Assembly (NCBI RefSeq): GCF_009389715.1
Contig: NC_052392.1
Location: 36,629,360-36,693,359, forward strand
Source of the DNA: Phoenix dactylifera
Lineage: Eukaryota > Streptophyta > Magnoliopsida > Arecales > Arecaceae
Length of the DNA stretch: 64,000 nt
Direction of reading: 5' to 3'
Positions within the stretch are counted from its first letter, which is position 1; each line of letters starts with the position of its first letter. Position numbers and translations under genes: made by a program. Shown piece after piece: positions 33,043-42,609 of the stretch. The notes beneath the pieces are model-generated. The model saw nothing but the letters and a program-made list of their open reading frames with translations. It did not search any database and was not told the DNA's origin.

Positions 33043-36000
33043 ATGATGATCCTGGCTTGGAATTGTAGGGAGGCGGCCAAGCCGTCCTTCATGTCTTCCT
33101 TTAAGAGATTAGTACAGCTCCATTGCCCGGAGATCTGTTTCCTATGCGAAACTCGATTATCTGGTGAGGGGCTTAGTCGTGTCAGGCGTCGCTTGGATAG
33201 GGAGTGGGCTACCTATGCAGTTGACTCCCGGGGGTTATCAGGAGGCATTTTGGTCTTGTGGAGGCGAGGGGTGGCGACGATAGATGTTTTCCACAATTGC
33301 TCCCAGCAGGTAGTTATGGTAGTATCGAAACCAGGAGTTTCTTCGTGGGTACTCTGTGGTGTGTATGCGAGTACGGATCACAGGGCTCGGAGAGTCCTCT
33401 GGCAGGAGATCACTAACCTCATCACCCAGGGCATCCCGACGGTTGTGGTCGGTGACTTTAATTGCATTTAGGGTGAGAACGAGAAGCGGGGTGGTGCTGC
33501 CTACACTGACAGATTGGACAGGAGGGAGTTTCGGGACTTTGTCTTGCAGAATGGCCTGGTAGACCTTGGTTTTTCAGGATCTAAGTTTACTTGGTGCAAT
33601 AATCAGTCAGGCAGTGCCAGGGTCTGGGAGCGCCTAGATAGGGCCTTTGCATCCCCAGAGTGGATTCTTCGTTTTCCTACCTGTCAGGTCAGTCACCTTC
33701 CTCGGATTGCCTCTGACCATTGCCCCTTGCTTCTATCCACATCGTCGGTTCGCGCCCATCATAGCCCCTTCCGTTTTGAGAAGGTTTGGCTATCATACCC
33801 CCAGTCGTGGGATGTAGTCCGCGATGCGCGGCGCACCCCAGTACGTGGCGACGCCATGCAGGCGGTCTCGCGCCGGTTGGAATTGACTAAAAGGCGTTTA
33901 CGCCGATGGAATCGTGAGGTCGTGGGTAACATCTTCCGGCGTTTGGAAGGGGTTGAGTCTTCGATTGCTGAGTTACAGAGGAAGGAAGACCTAGGAGGGG
34001 CGCTCATGGAGGACGATATGTCTGACCTTCGGGGGTTGCTAGCGACTCATCACTCGTTGCTACGGCAGCACGAGATCTTCCGGCGACAGAAATCCCGTGT
34101 GCAATGGGTGAGAGAGGGTGATCGCAACACTAGGTTCTTCCATCGGTCGACGATGATTCGGCGGCAGCGGAGTTTGATTCACTCCCTGCGAGATGAGACG
34201 GGCCATCGGGTAGAGGGCGAGCAGACGGTTCGGCAGACCCTCTTTGACTTTTTTCGAGCCAGATGGACGGAGGACAACGAGGCTAGTTACGGTGACCGCC
34301 CTCTGAGGGTGGACAGGAGTATTGGCGATGCTGAGAGGGCTTCTTTGATTCGACCGGTATTAGCACGAGAGGTACAGGAGGCAGTTTGGGCGCTGGCTGC
34401 TGACAAGGCTCCGGGGCCTGATGGTTTTCCTCCTTTTTTCTTTCGGAAGTACTGGGGCATTATCCACCGAGGTGTGGTGGAGGCTATCCAGTATTTTTTC
34501 GTTCAGGCTACGATGCCCGAGGACTGGAAGGCCACATTCATCACGCTTATACCAAAGCGCCAGGATGCGGTTGAGCCCAGTCACTTCAGGCCTATTAGCT
34601 TGTGCACAACCTTGTATAAGGTTGTGGCAAAAATTATGGTGGGCAGAATGAAGCCCCTTTTACCTGGTATTATCAGCCATGAGCAGGGGGCTTTTGTCGC
34701 TGGTAGGAACATTTCACATAATATTTTATTGGCTCAGGAAATGATGTGGGATCTCCAAAGAGCACCGAAAAGGCGCAGCTTGATGGCCATCAAGCTGGAT
34801 ATGGAGAGGGCTTACGACAGAATCAAGTGGAGCTTTCTCAAGCGAGCACTGGTGGCATACGGTTTCCACAGGCGATGGATTGGATAGATCATGGGGTGCA
34901 TCCGGGGACCAAAGTTTTCTATCTTGATCAACGGCACACCCACACTATTCTTCGAGTCCACCTTGGGATTGCGGCAGGGATGTCCTTTATCCCCATATTT
35001 GTTTATTATTTGTGCTGATATCTTATCACGAACCCTACAGAGAGTTTGCGCCGACCGGGAGCTGGAGGCGTATATTCCAGCACCGGGGGCCCGACCTCTC
35101 TCACATTTATTTTTCGCTGATGATTGCCTTCTTTTGACCAGGGCACGAGTGACGGAGGCACGGGTTCTTCGCAGGGTGGTGATGGAGTACTGCATGGAGT
35201 CTGGCCAGAGAGTGAATTTCACGAAGTCAGCTATCACGTTCAGTCCCAGCACGGATATCAGAGTCCGACAGGAGATCCTAGGGATATTGCAGATACCAGA
35301 GCAGGAGGGGACGCTGACCTACCTGGGAGTTCCCATCAGTGGTAGGCGGCCACGAGTAGCAGAGTGCTCGAGCCTAGTACAGCGAGTCCAGAGCAGGCTT
35401 GAGGGATGGACAGCATCCTCCCTATCCATGATGGGGAGACTGACTTTGATTAGATCAGTATTGGGCTCCATACCACTGTACCTCATGGCTCACACTGTGA
35501 TACCAAAGATGACTCTGTTGAGGATCGAGCGTCTTCTGCGGAGTTTCTTGTGGGGATCACATGGTGGGGGCCATGGCGTGCATCTGGTGGCTTGGGAGCA
35601 GGTTTGCCGTCCTACCAGTGAGGGTGGCCTAGGGGTGCAGTCGTTGATGGGGAGGCGCGAGGCGCTCATTGCCCGGCATGCGGTTCGATTCTTGCTTGAG
35701 CCACACAGCCTATGGAGTCAGCTGATGGCAGCTAGATATGGCTGTGGGGGCCTAGAGGGAGTAGGGCGAGGTCGCCGAGTCTCTTTCATGTGGCGCGAGA
35801 TTGGGAGGTATCTGCGGACTGCATCAGCTAACACCAGATGGCTGATAGGTGATGGCAGGAGCATTGATGTGACCAGTGAGCCGTGGGTGGACACCCTCCC
35901 ATTAGGGAGGTGGCCAACCATGGTTAGCATAGAGGCAGCAGAGGGACTACGGGTTTGCGACCTTCTGGCGGCAGGAGGAGCGGAGTGGGATGATGCTAGA

Positions 36001-37186
36001 CTTCGACAGCTATTTGGAGTACATCTAGCAGCGAGGATTCGGTCCATCCCGTTACCAGGATGTGCAGGATCGGATGTCAGGGTATGGGGCACCTCGAGCC
36101 GGGCCAGGGTCAGGTTGGGAGACCTCACCCGTGTCATTCAGCCAGAGCAGGATAGGGGGCCGGATGGTGATTGGATCTGGAGGTACGGCCTCCACCCCCG
36201 GGTAGCTCTCTTTTTATGGAAAGTTTTCTGGGACCGCCTGCCGACGAGAGCAGCACTGAGCAGGCGTGGATGGGGGATCCCCGCGGAGTGTGGGACATGC
36301 GGGGGCCGTGGAGTCAGTGGACCATGTGCTCTTCCAGTGCATATGGGCGAGGCTTACATGGCAGTGGGCCGGGGTCCCGCAGGAGGCTCGGAGTGAGCGA
36401 CTACAGTTTCTTCACACGATGCGGCAGTGGCTAGCCAGCACGAGGACGAGTCAGGAGGCCATTAGAGCGAGTTGCACAGCGTATCAGATTTGGCTGGCAA
36501 GGAACGCTCGGACCCTCGGTGACCGCAGGGTGTCACCACGATTTACTGCGGAGCATGCTCGTGTACAGGCTTCAGAGATCATGCCCACCCACTCTTCAGA
36601 TAGGCCTTTGACAGCTCAGGGCACCTGGGGCCCCCCTTCTGCTTCGGCAGCTCATCAGATGGTGTTTTTCACTTGGGAGCCCCCACCCCCAAGCTTCCTC
36701 AAGGTTAATTTTGATGGGTCGGTGTTGGATGGTGGCACGCGGGGCGGTGCAGGCTTTGTTATACGAGACCCGCACTCCAGGGTAGTGGCAGCAGGTGGCT
36801 GCCAGTTGTTTGACATATCAGTTCCGGAGGCAGAGCTTCGAGCTGCCTGGGCGGGTGTGCGCCATGCGTGGATGATCCTGCAGGCTAGCTCGATCGTGTT
36901 GGAGGGTGACTCGGCTACGGTCATCAGATGGATCCAGAGGGGGGAGACGGCTGATGGTACAGATCACCCCTTGATCCGTGATATCCGGATGATGATGGGA
37001 GATGGGAGGGCTTTTTTGGTTAAGCATGTATTTAGGGAAGCTAATGGGGCAGCCGACTGGGTGGCAACTTATGCGGCCCACCACTCAGGGTACGCTCTGT
37101 GGGGAGGAGAGGGGGAGCTTCCGCAGGCTCTCCGTGAGTTGTTGTATTTTGACTTTCTTGGATGTATTCGTACACGTATTGTATGA
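33043..37186 (+). pseudogene. LINE ORF2: endonuclease, reverse transcriptase, zf-RVT, RNase H (disrupted)
   Basis: The frame starts MMILAWNCREAAKPSF, typical of the APE-type endonuclease; TAG at 33469-33471, right after VVVGDFNCI, interrupts it. The same frame resumes with the rest of the endonuclease (FTWCNNQSG, ASDHCPLL) and the reverse transcriptase (PGPDGFPPFFF, HFRPISLCTTLYKV, KLDMERAYDRIKW). A second TAG at 34885-34887 follows RRWIG. Then come LRQGCPLSPYLFI, the FADD active-site motif near 35117 and the thumb. A frameshift near 36290-36320 separates this from the zinc-finger half (VDHVLFQC) and an RNase H domain (VNFDGSV near 36708, LEGDSATVIRW, DWVA). Domain order is that of plant L1 elements with a C-terminal RNase H. 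Not functional as it stands. Confidence 0.9.
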
Positions 37187-37201
37187 AATATCCGTTTTCA
37201 G

Positions 37202-37263
37202 AAAAAAAAAAAAAAAAAAAAAAAAAAAGAAGAAGAAGAAGAAAGAAAGAAGAAGAAAAAGAA
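37202..37263 (+). repeat. LINE poly(A) and GAA-rich tail
   Basis: About 27 A followed by GAAGAAGAAGAAGAAAGAAAG and similar purine repeats up to the right-hand host junction. Confidence 0.85.
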
Positions 37264-38303
37264 GAAAGCTTTAGTTGGTGCTGTGCGACTGCACCCAGAT
37301 GCACCGTCAAGCAAGTCGTGCCGTCCAGCCGTCGCATTCCGTTACGTGTTACCCGGGAAAACTTGCATGCTCGGGTCCAATAATCCAATTCATAGACTTG
37401 ACGGTGTAGCCATCTGGTGACCAGACTTGGTAATTAAATTGATGCCGGCCTGAACACTTCTGGACCAAGTCTTAGATATCCCTGAGCTGAGGTAATTGCC
37501 CAAGTCTTGGTCGTAGCACTTTTGGACCAAGTCTTCTGCTCTAAGCCACCCAAATGAGGTTAAAGTTGTTATCCGTGGAAGGGCCACCTACAGGCATCCT
37601 CTTTATTTTCCTGGTAATTAAGAAGTCCTTAGTCCTACTCATCCATCGGTACGTCTTGTGACTCTTCTGTTCTTTCCTGTGCCCTAATTAGGTGGCTAAG
37701 CCAGTTAAGTGGACTGGGCCAATCCAGGGTCTCACACATCGGTCTTTGTGACTCTCCTGAACATAAAATTTTGTTAACAAATTGATCTTGGAAAAAAAGA
37801 ATTAGTCATCTCTTTTTACAATTGCTAGCTTGCTCTAGCAATTTTGGAAAAATTCATGACTAAGGTCATGCCGTCCATTTGGCTTGCAAATTAGTCACCT
37901 GCTGATGTTTATAAAAATCTACATGAAAATATTTTATTATTTTACTTTTGAGTACTGAAGGAAAGATTCACTAAAAATAAATTTTACAATTTGAAGTCTT
38001 GAACGTGATGCGGAGGCATTGACAAATTGTTCAGTCTACTTTTTTTAAAAAAAAAATTGTACATATGGTCGCAAGACCGGCACCTTCCAAGTTGTGGCAT
38101 GGAAAAATTGTATCGTCACAAGACTGGGTCCCTCCAAGTTGCAAATAGACTAGACGTGCAACGAAAACTATCGACACTAAGCACACGTGTCCCCTTCAAG
38201 TGACTAATTCCCAACTAACAATTTCTTGACGAAGCTACAGCTCCCTTGTCTTTCTACCACTCAAGAAATCCAGCTTGGCGAGCCTCCTACCCTTCCCAAG
38301 CAA
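37264..38303. repeat. LecRK upstream modules of copy 3
   Basis: The first part (to about 37500) matches copy A at about 1800-2035. The part from about 37610 matches 18841-19963, the upstream DNA of copy 2. The promoter and 5' UTR of LecRK copy 3 lie here. No other gene is supported. Confidence 0.8.
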
Positions 38304-39478
38304 ATGGCTCTCTGCAAGTCTGGTTCTCTCCGCATCTTAGTTCTCCTCCTCTTTCAGTTGTTATCCATCGTGATCCCCCTTGCAAGCCCACTCTCCTTCA
38401 ACCTTACTGGCAATAAACTGAACTGGCCGAACATAAACTTCACTGGCAACGCCTCCTTCGTCAACGACGTCGTCCAACTCACCCAGAACCAGCGGGACTC
38501 TCCCCTTAACCATAGCGTTGGAAGCGCCACATATTCCGAACGGGTGCCTCTCTGGGACAAAGATTCAGGAGCGCTTGCCAACTTCACAACAAATTTCATA
38601 TTCGCTATCAACAGCTTCGGAGAATATCTAAGTGGTGACGGGCTTGCCTTCTTCCTCTCACCCTTCCCTTTTGAGGCTCCACCGAACTCATCCGGTGCGG
38701 GTCTTGGACTATTTACAAATTCTGGCAACATTACGTTGGAGAATAATGTGGTGGCTGTCGAATTTGATAGCTTTTGGAACCCTCAGTTCAACGATACGAG
38801 CGCCAACCATGTGGGCATCGACATTCGGTCGATCAATTCCACAACACAGGTGGACTTGAATGTTAGCATCAGAGAGGATGTGAAATTCATTGCATCCGTT
38901 AGTTACGATGCTGTGACTCATAATTTGAGCGTCTTCCTCAGTTATGTTTCAGATCCTCGGAGGCATTGGAGCCTGTTTCATCTTGTGAACTTGAGCGAAT
39001 ACCTGCCTGAGAACGTAGCCATTGGTTTCTCAGCTTCCACCGGGGACCTTTACGAGTCGCATAGGATCTGTTCCTGGGCTTTCAATTCCTCCAATTTTAG
39101 TTCTTCCGAAGCCAAGAAAAAGAGTAAGATGAGCCTAGTGGTGGGGCTTGCTGTCTGTATCGGGATCTTGCTATGTGGGTTGGGTTTGTTGTGGTCCGCA
39201 GTATCGCGAAAGAGGGCCCGGGGAGGGATGGAAGCACAAGAAGAAGAAGAAGAAGAGAGAGCTCTTGAATTGTCCCTTAATAATGCATTCGAGAGAGGCG
39301 GCGGCCCTAGGAAATTTTCTTATAGTGCACTCGCGATTGCAACCAGAAATTTTGTTGGGGAGGCAAAGCTTGGGGAAGGAGGTTTCGGGGAGGTTTACAT
39401 GGGCGTCTTGGATGATACGAAGCAAGAAGTGGCGATCAAGAGGATTTCTAGAGATTCTAAGCAAGGGAAGAAGGAGTA
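38304..39478 (+). pseudogene. LecRK copy 3, cut off in the kinase domain by a Tat retrotransposon
   Basis: A third class IX.1-like lectin receptor kinase. The start at 38304 matches MALCKSGS of copy 2; an upstream in-frame ATG exists at 38226 but the paralogues do not use it. It encodes a signal peptide, a lectin domain (VAVEFDS, NHVGIDIRS), a membrane helix (about residue 276-298), six Glu and the first kinase subdomains (GEGGFGEVY about 356, VAIKR about 376). At ...KKEY, about residue 391, the sequence switches to the LTR start TGTTGGGGG. The rest of the kinase (HRD, DFG, exon 2) is not found anywhere to the right in this window. Compared with copy 2 it also lacks about 18 residues of the juxtamembrane linker. 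A read-through product would lack catalysis. Confidence 0.92.
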
Positions 39479-40472
39479 TGTTGGGGGAATAAGGTTTTTC
39501 CCCAAATGACACGAATGCCCCAAAGAAGCCGCACAATCGTCGACCCTGGAAGGCCGAAGTCGGCACCCGAACTCGGAACCTCCGACCTAAGAGAAACCCC
39601 AATGTCCGAGGCCTACTTTTGTCAGCCACCTACTACGGCTATACGTCTCCGAGGTCCGGCCAGAGACCGTACTATGACGCCCCTCCGGCATTTATTGCAC
39701 ATGACCGCTGTGATCCTCCGGCACACTCCACAATAAATGCGGATCTCCGGCTTACTCCACAATAAATGTGGATCTCTGGCTTACTCCACAATAAATGCGG
39801 ATCTCCGGCTTACTCCACAATAAATGCGGATCTCCGGCTTACTCCACAATAAATGTGGATCCCCGGCTCACTCAACAATTAATGCACGTGACTCCTGTCA
39901 TCTACGGACTCCCAGCTCTCCATGGCAAATAAGCCCAGCAGAGTCTAGTCAACTGTGATAAGTCTCTGATCTCGGCCATACCTCCGACACTGATGCAATA
40001 AATTCGCCTGGTAGCGTGCTAGTTCGGGTTGTACAACGCCCTCATCGCCGACATCAGTGCAATTATTCGCCTGACCAAGCGCCGACCTGAACGACATGCC
40101 GAGCCGTACTACGGCTTCGCCCCGTTACATCGCAGGTAAACCGACCCCCGGTCTATAAAAGGGGGTTGGAAAATCGATACTGGGGACAGGCACTGTTTAC
40201 CTCTACTCTACACGATTTGCCCCCTCCCTGACTTGAGCGTCGGAGGGCCGGCGCCGGAAGACCCGGCCACCGGCTCGTGTGCAGGCACCCAGACGGAGGA
40301 CGCCGCCCACTGTCGGATCGTCGCCCAGCCGCGGGAACCAGCCGCTCCTTCTCGCCGATCGCCCCAGACGGAGGACGCCGCCCGTCGACGGACCACCGCC
40401 CCGCCGTGAGTAACCACCTCCCGCTCCCTCTCCTCGACCGAAGATTGCCCCCGGGTCCAATTTCCAGCAACA
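39479..40472 (+). repeat. Left LTR of the Tat element
   Basis: Begins TGTTGGGGGAATAAGG at the break in LecRK copy 3 and ends TTTCCAGCAACA, giving TGTTG/CAACA ends. It contains a five-copy 31-32 bp repeat (about 39715-39870; ACTCCACAATAAATG(C/T)GGATC) and a TATA-like CTATAAAAGGGGG near 40154, likely the promoter. Confidence 0.88.
39715..39870. repeat. 31-32 bp tandem repeat in the Tat LTR
   Basis: About five near-identical units of CTCCGGCTTACTCCACAATA plus AATGCGGAT. Upstream-of-promoter tandem repeats are common in LTRs of this group; function not shown here. Confidence 0.85.
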
Positions 40473-40505
40473 GTTGGCGCTAGAGGAAGGGCCCGAGTAG
40501 CAGTC

Positions 40506-42449
40506 ATGAAGTTGAGAAGTAAGGGAGCCTCTAACGTCTCCCGGCGTCCCCCGCCAAGTCCTGGACACTCCGTCCAGAATTCCCCAACTCCAGCTGACCC
40601 AGGTCCTCAGGTCCAGCTGGAACAGTTCAATGCCCTGGTACAGCAAGTCCAGGCCCTGGCCGCCGCCGTGCAGGGCCTACGGCGCGTGGAAGCTTCATCG
40701 GCGCTTCCCCCGCAGGCCCAGGCCCCGCCGGAGTGTCTCCCCAACGGCCCGGTTCTCCCCAGTCAAAATCTGCATGGCTCCTCCAGAGCCAACAACGGAG
40801 AACGGGCTACTCCCCGTAGGGAGTTACCGAGAGAAGGTTTCGATCGGAGACCCCAACTTTCCGAGGCGGAGTCAGCCCCGGACCGCCAAGGGCCGGCGCA
40901 AACCACAACGACAATCCCACGGGTGGGGGAGCTCGACCGAAAAGTTGAGCATCTGGAGCGCCAGATTGCGGCACTCCACGGCAAGAAGGCAAGACAGGAA
41001 GGGGACTTTGAGTTCACTGCCAAGTCCCCCTTCTCCAGCCAGATCGAGGACGAGCCGGTTCCCGTGAGATTCAAAATGCCTCAGGTGGAGCCCTACAGCG
41101 GAATCACCGACCCCCTCGACCACTTGGAGAGTTATCGGGCCCTCATGGCCCTACAAGGGTCCTCGGAGGCCGTACTCTGCAAAGCCTTTCCAGCGACCCT
41201 CCGAGGGACCGCTCGGCTTTGGTTTTCTGGACTGAAGCCGAACACGGTGTCCTCCTTTGAGCAGCTCGGCAGGCAGTTCGCCACCAACTTTGCTGCCAGC
41301 CGGCGCCAGCGACGGACATCAGACTCCCTCCTGGACATCAAGCAGAAGGAGGGGGAGTCCCTCAAAGAGTACCTGGACCGCTTTACCGCCGCCACATGGG
41401 AGGTCCGCGAGCTAGACCAGTCGATAGCCATGTCGGCTCTGAAAACTGGGGTTCGCTCCTACCGATTCCTCTTCTCCATCGAGAAGAGCTTCCCGGCCGA
41501 CTTCACCGAAATGCTGGCCCGAGCCCGGAAGTATGCCAAGGCCGAGGAGGCAGTCGCCTCCAGGCGGGGAGCAATCGAGCCCGCCTCTAAGAAGCAGAAG
41601 AAGCGCCGCGAGGAGCGCGGCCGACAAAGGAGCCGGTCTCCCCGCAGAGAGAAAAATCTCCCCAGACTGAGGAGTCCGCCCCGTCAGCAGGGGCGACCTC
41701 AGCAGAGGACACCTCCTCGTCCGAGGTCTCCACCACGGCCCCGGACGTACCAGGCGAGGTACGAGAACTATACACCCGTCAATGCTCCCCGGGCCGAGAT
41801 CCTGATGGAAATTGAGGGTCGGGACTTCTTCCGACCCCCGCCTCCTATGCGAGACACGGGATTTCCCCGAAATACCAGGAAGTATTGCCGCTTCCACCGA
41901 GACCGTGGGCACGACACGGAGGACTGCTTCCAACTCCGGGACGAGATAGAAGCGCTCATCCGACGGGGAGTACTCAACCGGTTCGTGAGGAATCGACCTG
42001 AGGAAAGAAGGCCGGCGGAGAATGTCGCACCAACCGAAAATCCAGGCGACAACAGGCCCATCGCCGGCACCATCAACATGATCGGGCGGGCCTCGGCAGG
42101 AACGGCCGCCCAGGGAACACCCCCGAAGCGCCCACGTACTGATGAAGTCATCTCGTTCTCGGACGAGGACTTAGAAGGGGTCGAGACCCCTCACGATGAC
42201 GCTGTGGTCATCTCCATGATTGTAAATAGGTTTGATGTAAAGCGTGTCCTAGTTGACAATGGAAGTTCAGCCAACATTTTGTACTACCATGCCTACCAAA
42301 AAATGGGGTTGACAGAAGGACATCTCCGGAGAATCAATGCCCCGCTAGTCGGGTTTACCGGAGATGCGGTCTCGGTTGAAGGTGAGGCTAGCTTCCTTGT
42401 CACAGTTGGCCTCGCCCCCCGGGAGAGCACTGTGAGGATGGACTTCTAG
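40506..42449 (+). CDS. Tat retrotransposon Gag with start of protease
   Basis: A 647-residue open frame that begins 34 bp after the LTR. It has a proline-rich N-terminus, a coiled-coil-like stretch (VGELDRKVEHLERQIAALHG, about 140-160), a Retrotrans_gag domain (about 185-345, LRGTARLWFSGL), a basic Arg/Ser/Pro-rich region and a zinc-knuckle-like CRFHRDRGHDTEDC (about 460-473). From about 580 it enters the aspartic protease: VLVDNGSSANILYY is the catalytic loop. The frame stops at TAG 42447-42449 within the protease, where related elements read through. The product would be the virus-like-particle protein; whether this copy makes it is unknown. Confidence 0.9.
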   Translation: MKLRSKGASNVSRRPPPSPGHSVQNSPTPADPGPQVQLEQFNALVQQVQALAAAVQGLRRVEASSALPPQAQAPPECLPNGPVLPSQNLHGSSRANNGERATPRRELPREGFDRRPQLSEAESAPDRQGPAQTTTTIPRVGELDRKVEHLERQIAALHGKKARQEGDFEFTAKSPFSSQIEDEPVPVRFKMPQVEPYSGITDPLDHLESYRALMALQGSSEAVLCKAFPATLRGTARLWFSGLKPNTVSSFEQLGRQFATNFAASRRQRRTSDSLLDIKQKEGESLKEYLDRFTAATWEVRELDQSIAMSALKTGVRSYRFLFSIEKSFPADFTEMLARARKYAKAEEAVASRRGAIEPASKKQKKRREERGRQRSRSPRREKNLPRLRSPPRQQGRPQQRTPPRPRSPPRPRTYQARYENYTPVNAPRAEILMEIEGRDFFRPPPPMRDTGFPRNTRKYCRFHRDRGHDTEDCFQLRDEIEALIRRGVLNRFVRNRPEERRPAENVAPTENPGDNRPIAGTINMIGRASAGTAAQGTPPKRPRTDEVISFSDEDLEGVETPHDDAVVISMIVNRFDVKRVLVDNGSSANILYYHAYQKMGLTEGHLRRINAPLVGFTGDAVSVEGEASFLVTVGLAPRESTVRMDF

Positions 42450-42609
42450 GTGGTCCGTCTGCCCTCGGTCTACAACGCCATCCTTGGGCGCCCAGGGTTA
42501 AACACCCTTCGAGCCGTGGTTTCAACTCGCCATTTACTCATGCGGTTCCCCCACCGGCCAAGGAGTAGGCGAGGTCCGCGGAGACCAACTGGTCGCCAAG
42601 CAATGCTAC
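42450..42609 (+). pseudogene. Protease C-terminal part, separated by a stop and a frameshift
   Basis: Directly after TAG 42447, the same frame continues VVRLPSVYNAILGRPGLNT, the conserved C-terminal protease block, and then runs into basic nonsense sequence. The reading shifts to the next frame near 42545-42560, where the pol frame takes over before its first ATG at 42610. So a point stop and a small indel lie within 120 bases. Confidence 0.85.

Larger units (their letters stand above)
32739..37263 (+). mobile_element. LINE (plant L1 type with RNase H), 5'-truncated
   Basis: A non-LTR retrotransposon inserted between GAGCCAATGCAA and GAAAGCTTTAG; sibling copy A keeps the site joined as CACTGCAAGAAAGCCTTAA (about 1792). 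It has the tail of ORF1-like sequence (to about 33002), then an endonuclease, reverse transcriptase, zinc-finger and RNase H ORF2, then about 27 A (37202-37228) and a GAA-rich tail. The start within ORF1 indicates 5' truncation. No clear target duplication is visible, perhaps because the purine-rich tail has been reshaped. Two in-frame stops and one frameshift make it inactive. Confidence 0.88.

Noticed and set aside
38226..38303. An upstream start for LecRK copy 3
   Set aside because: The extra 26 codons lack a signal-peptide character and the paralogues start at the later ATG, which is followed directly by a good signal peptide.
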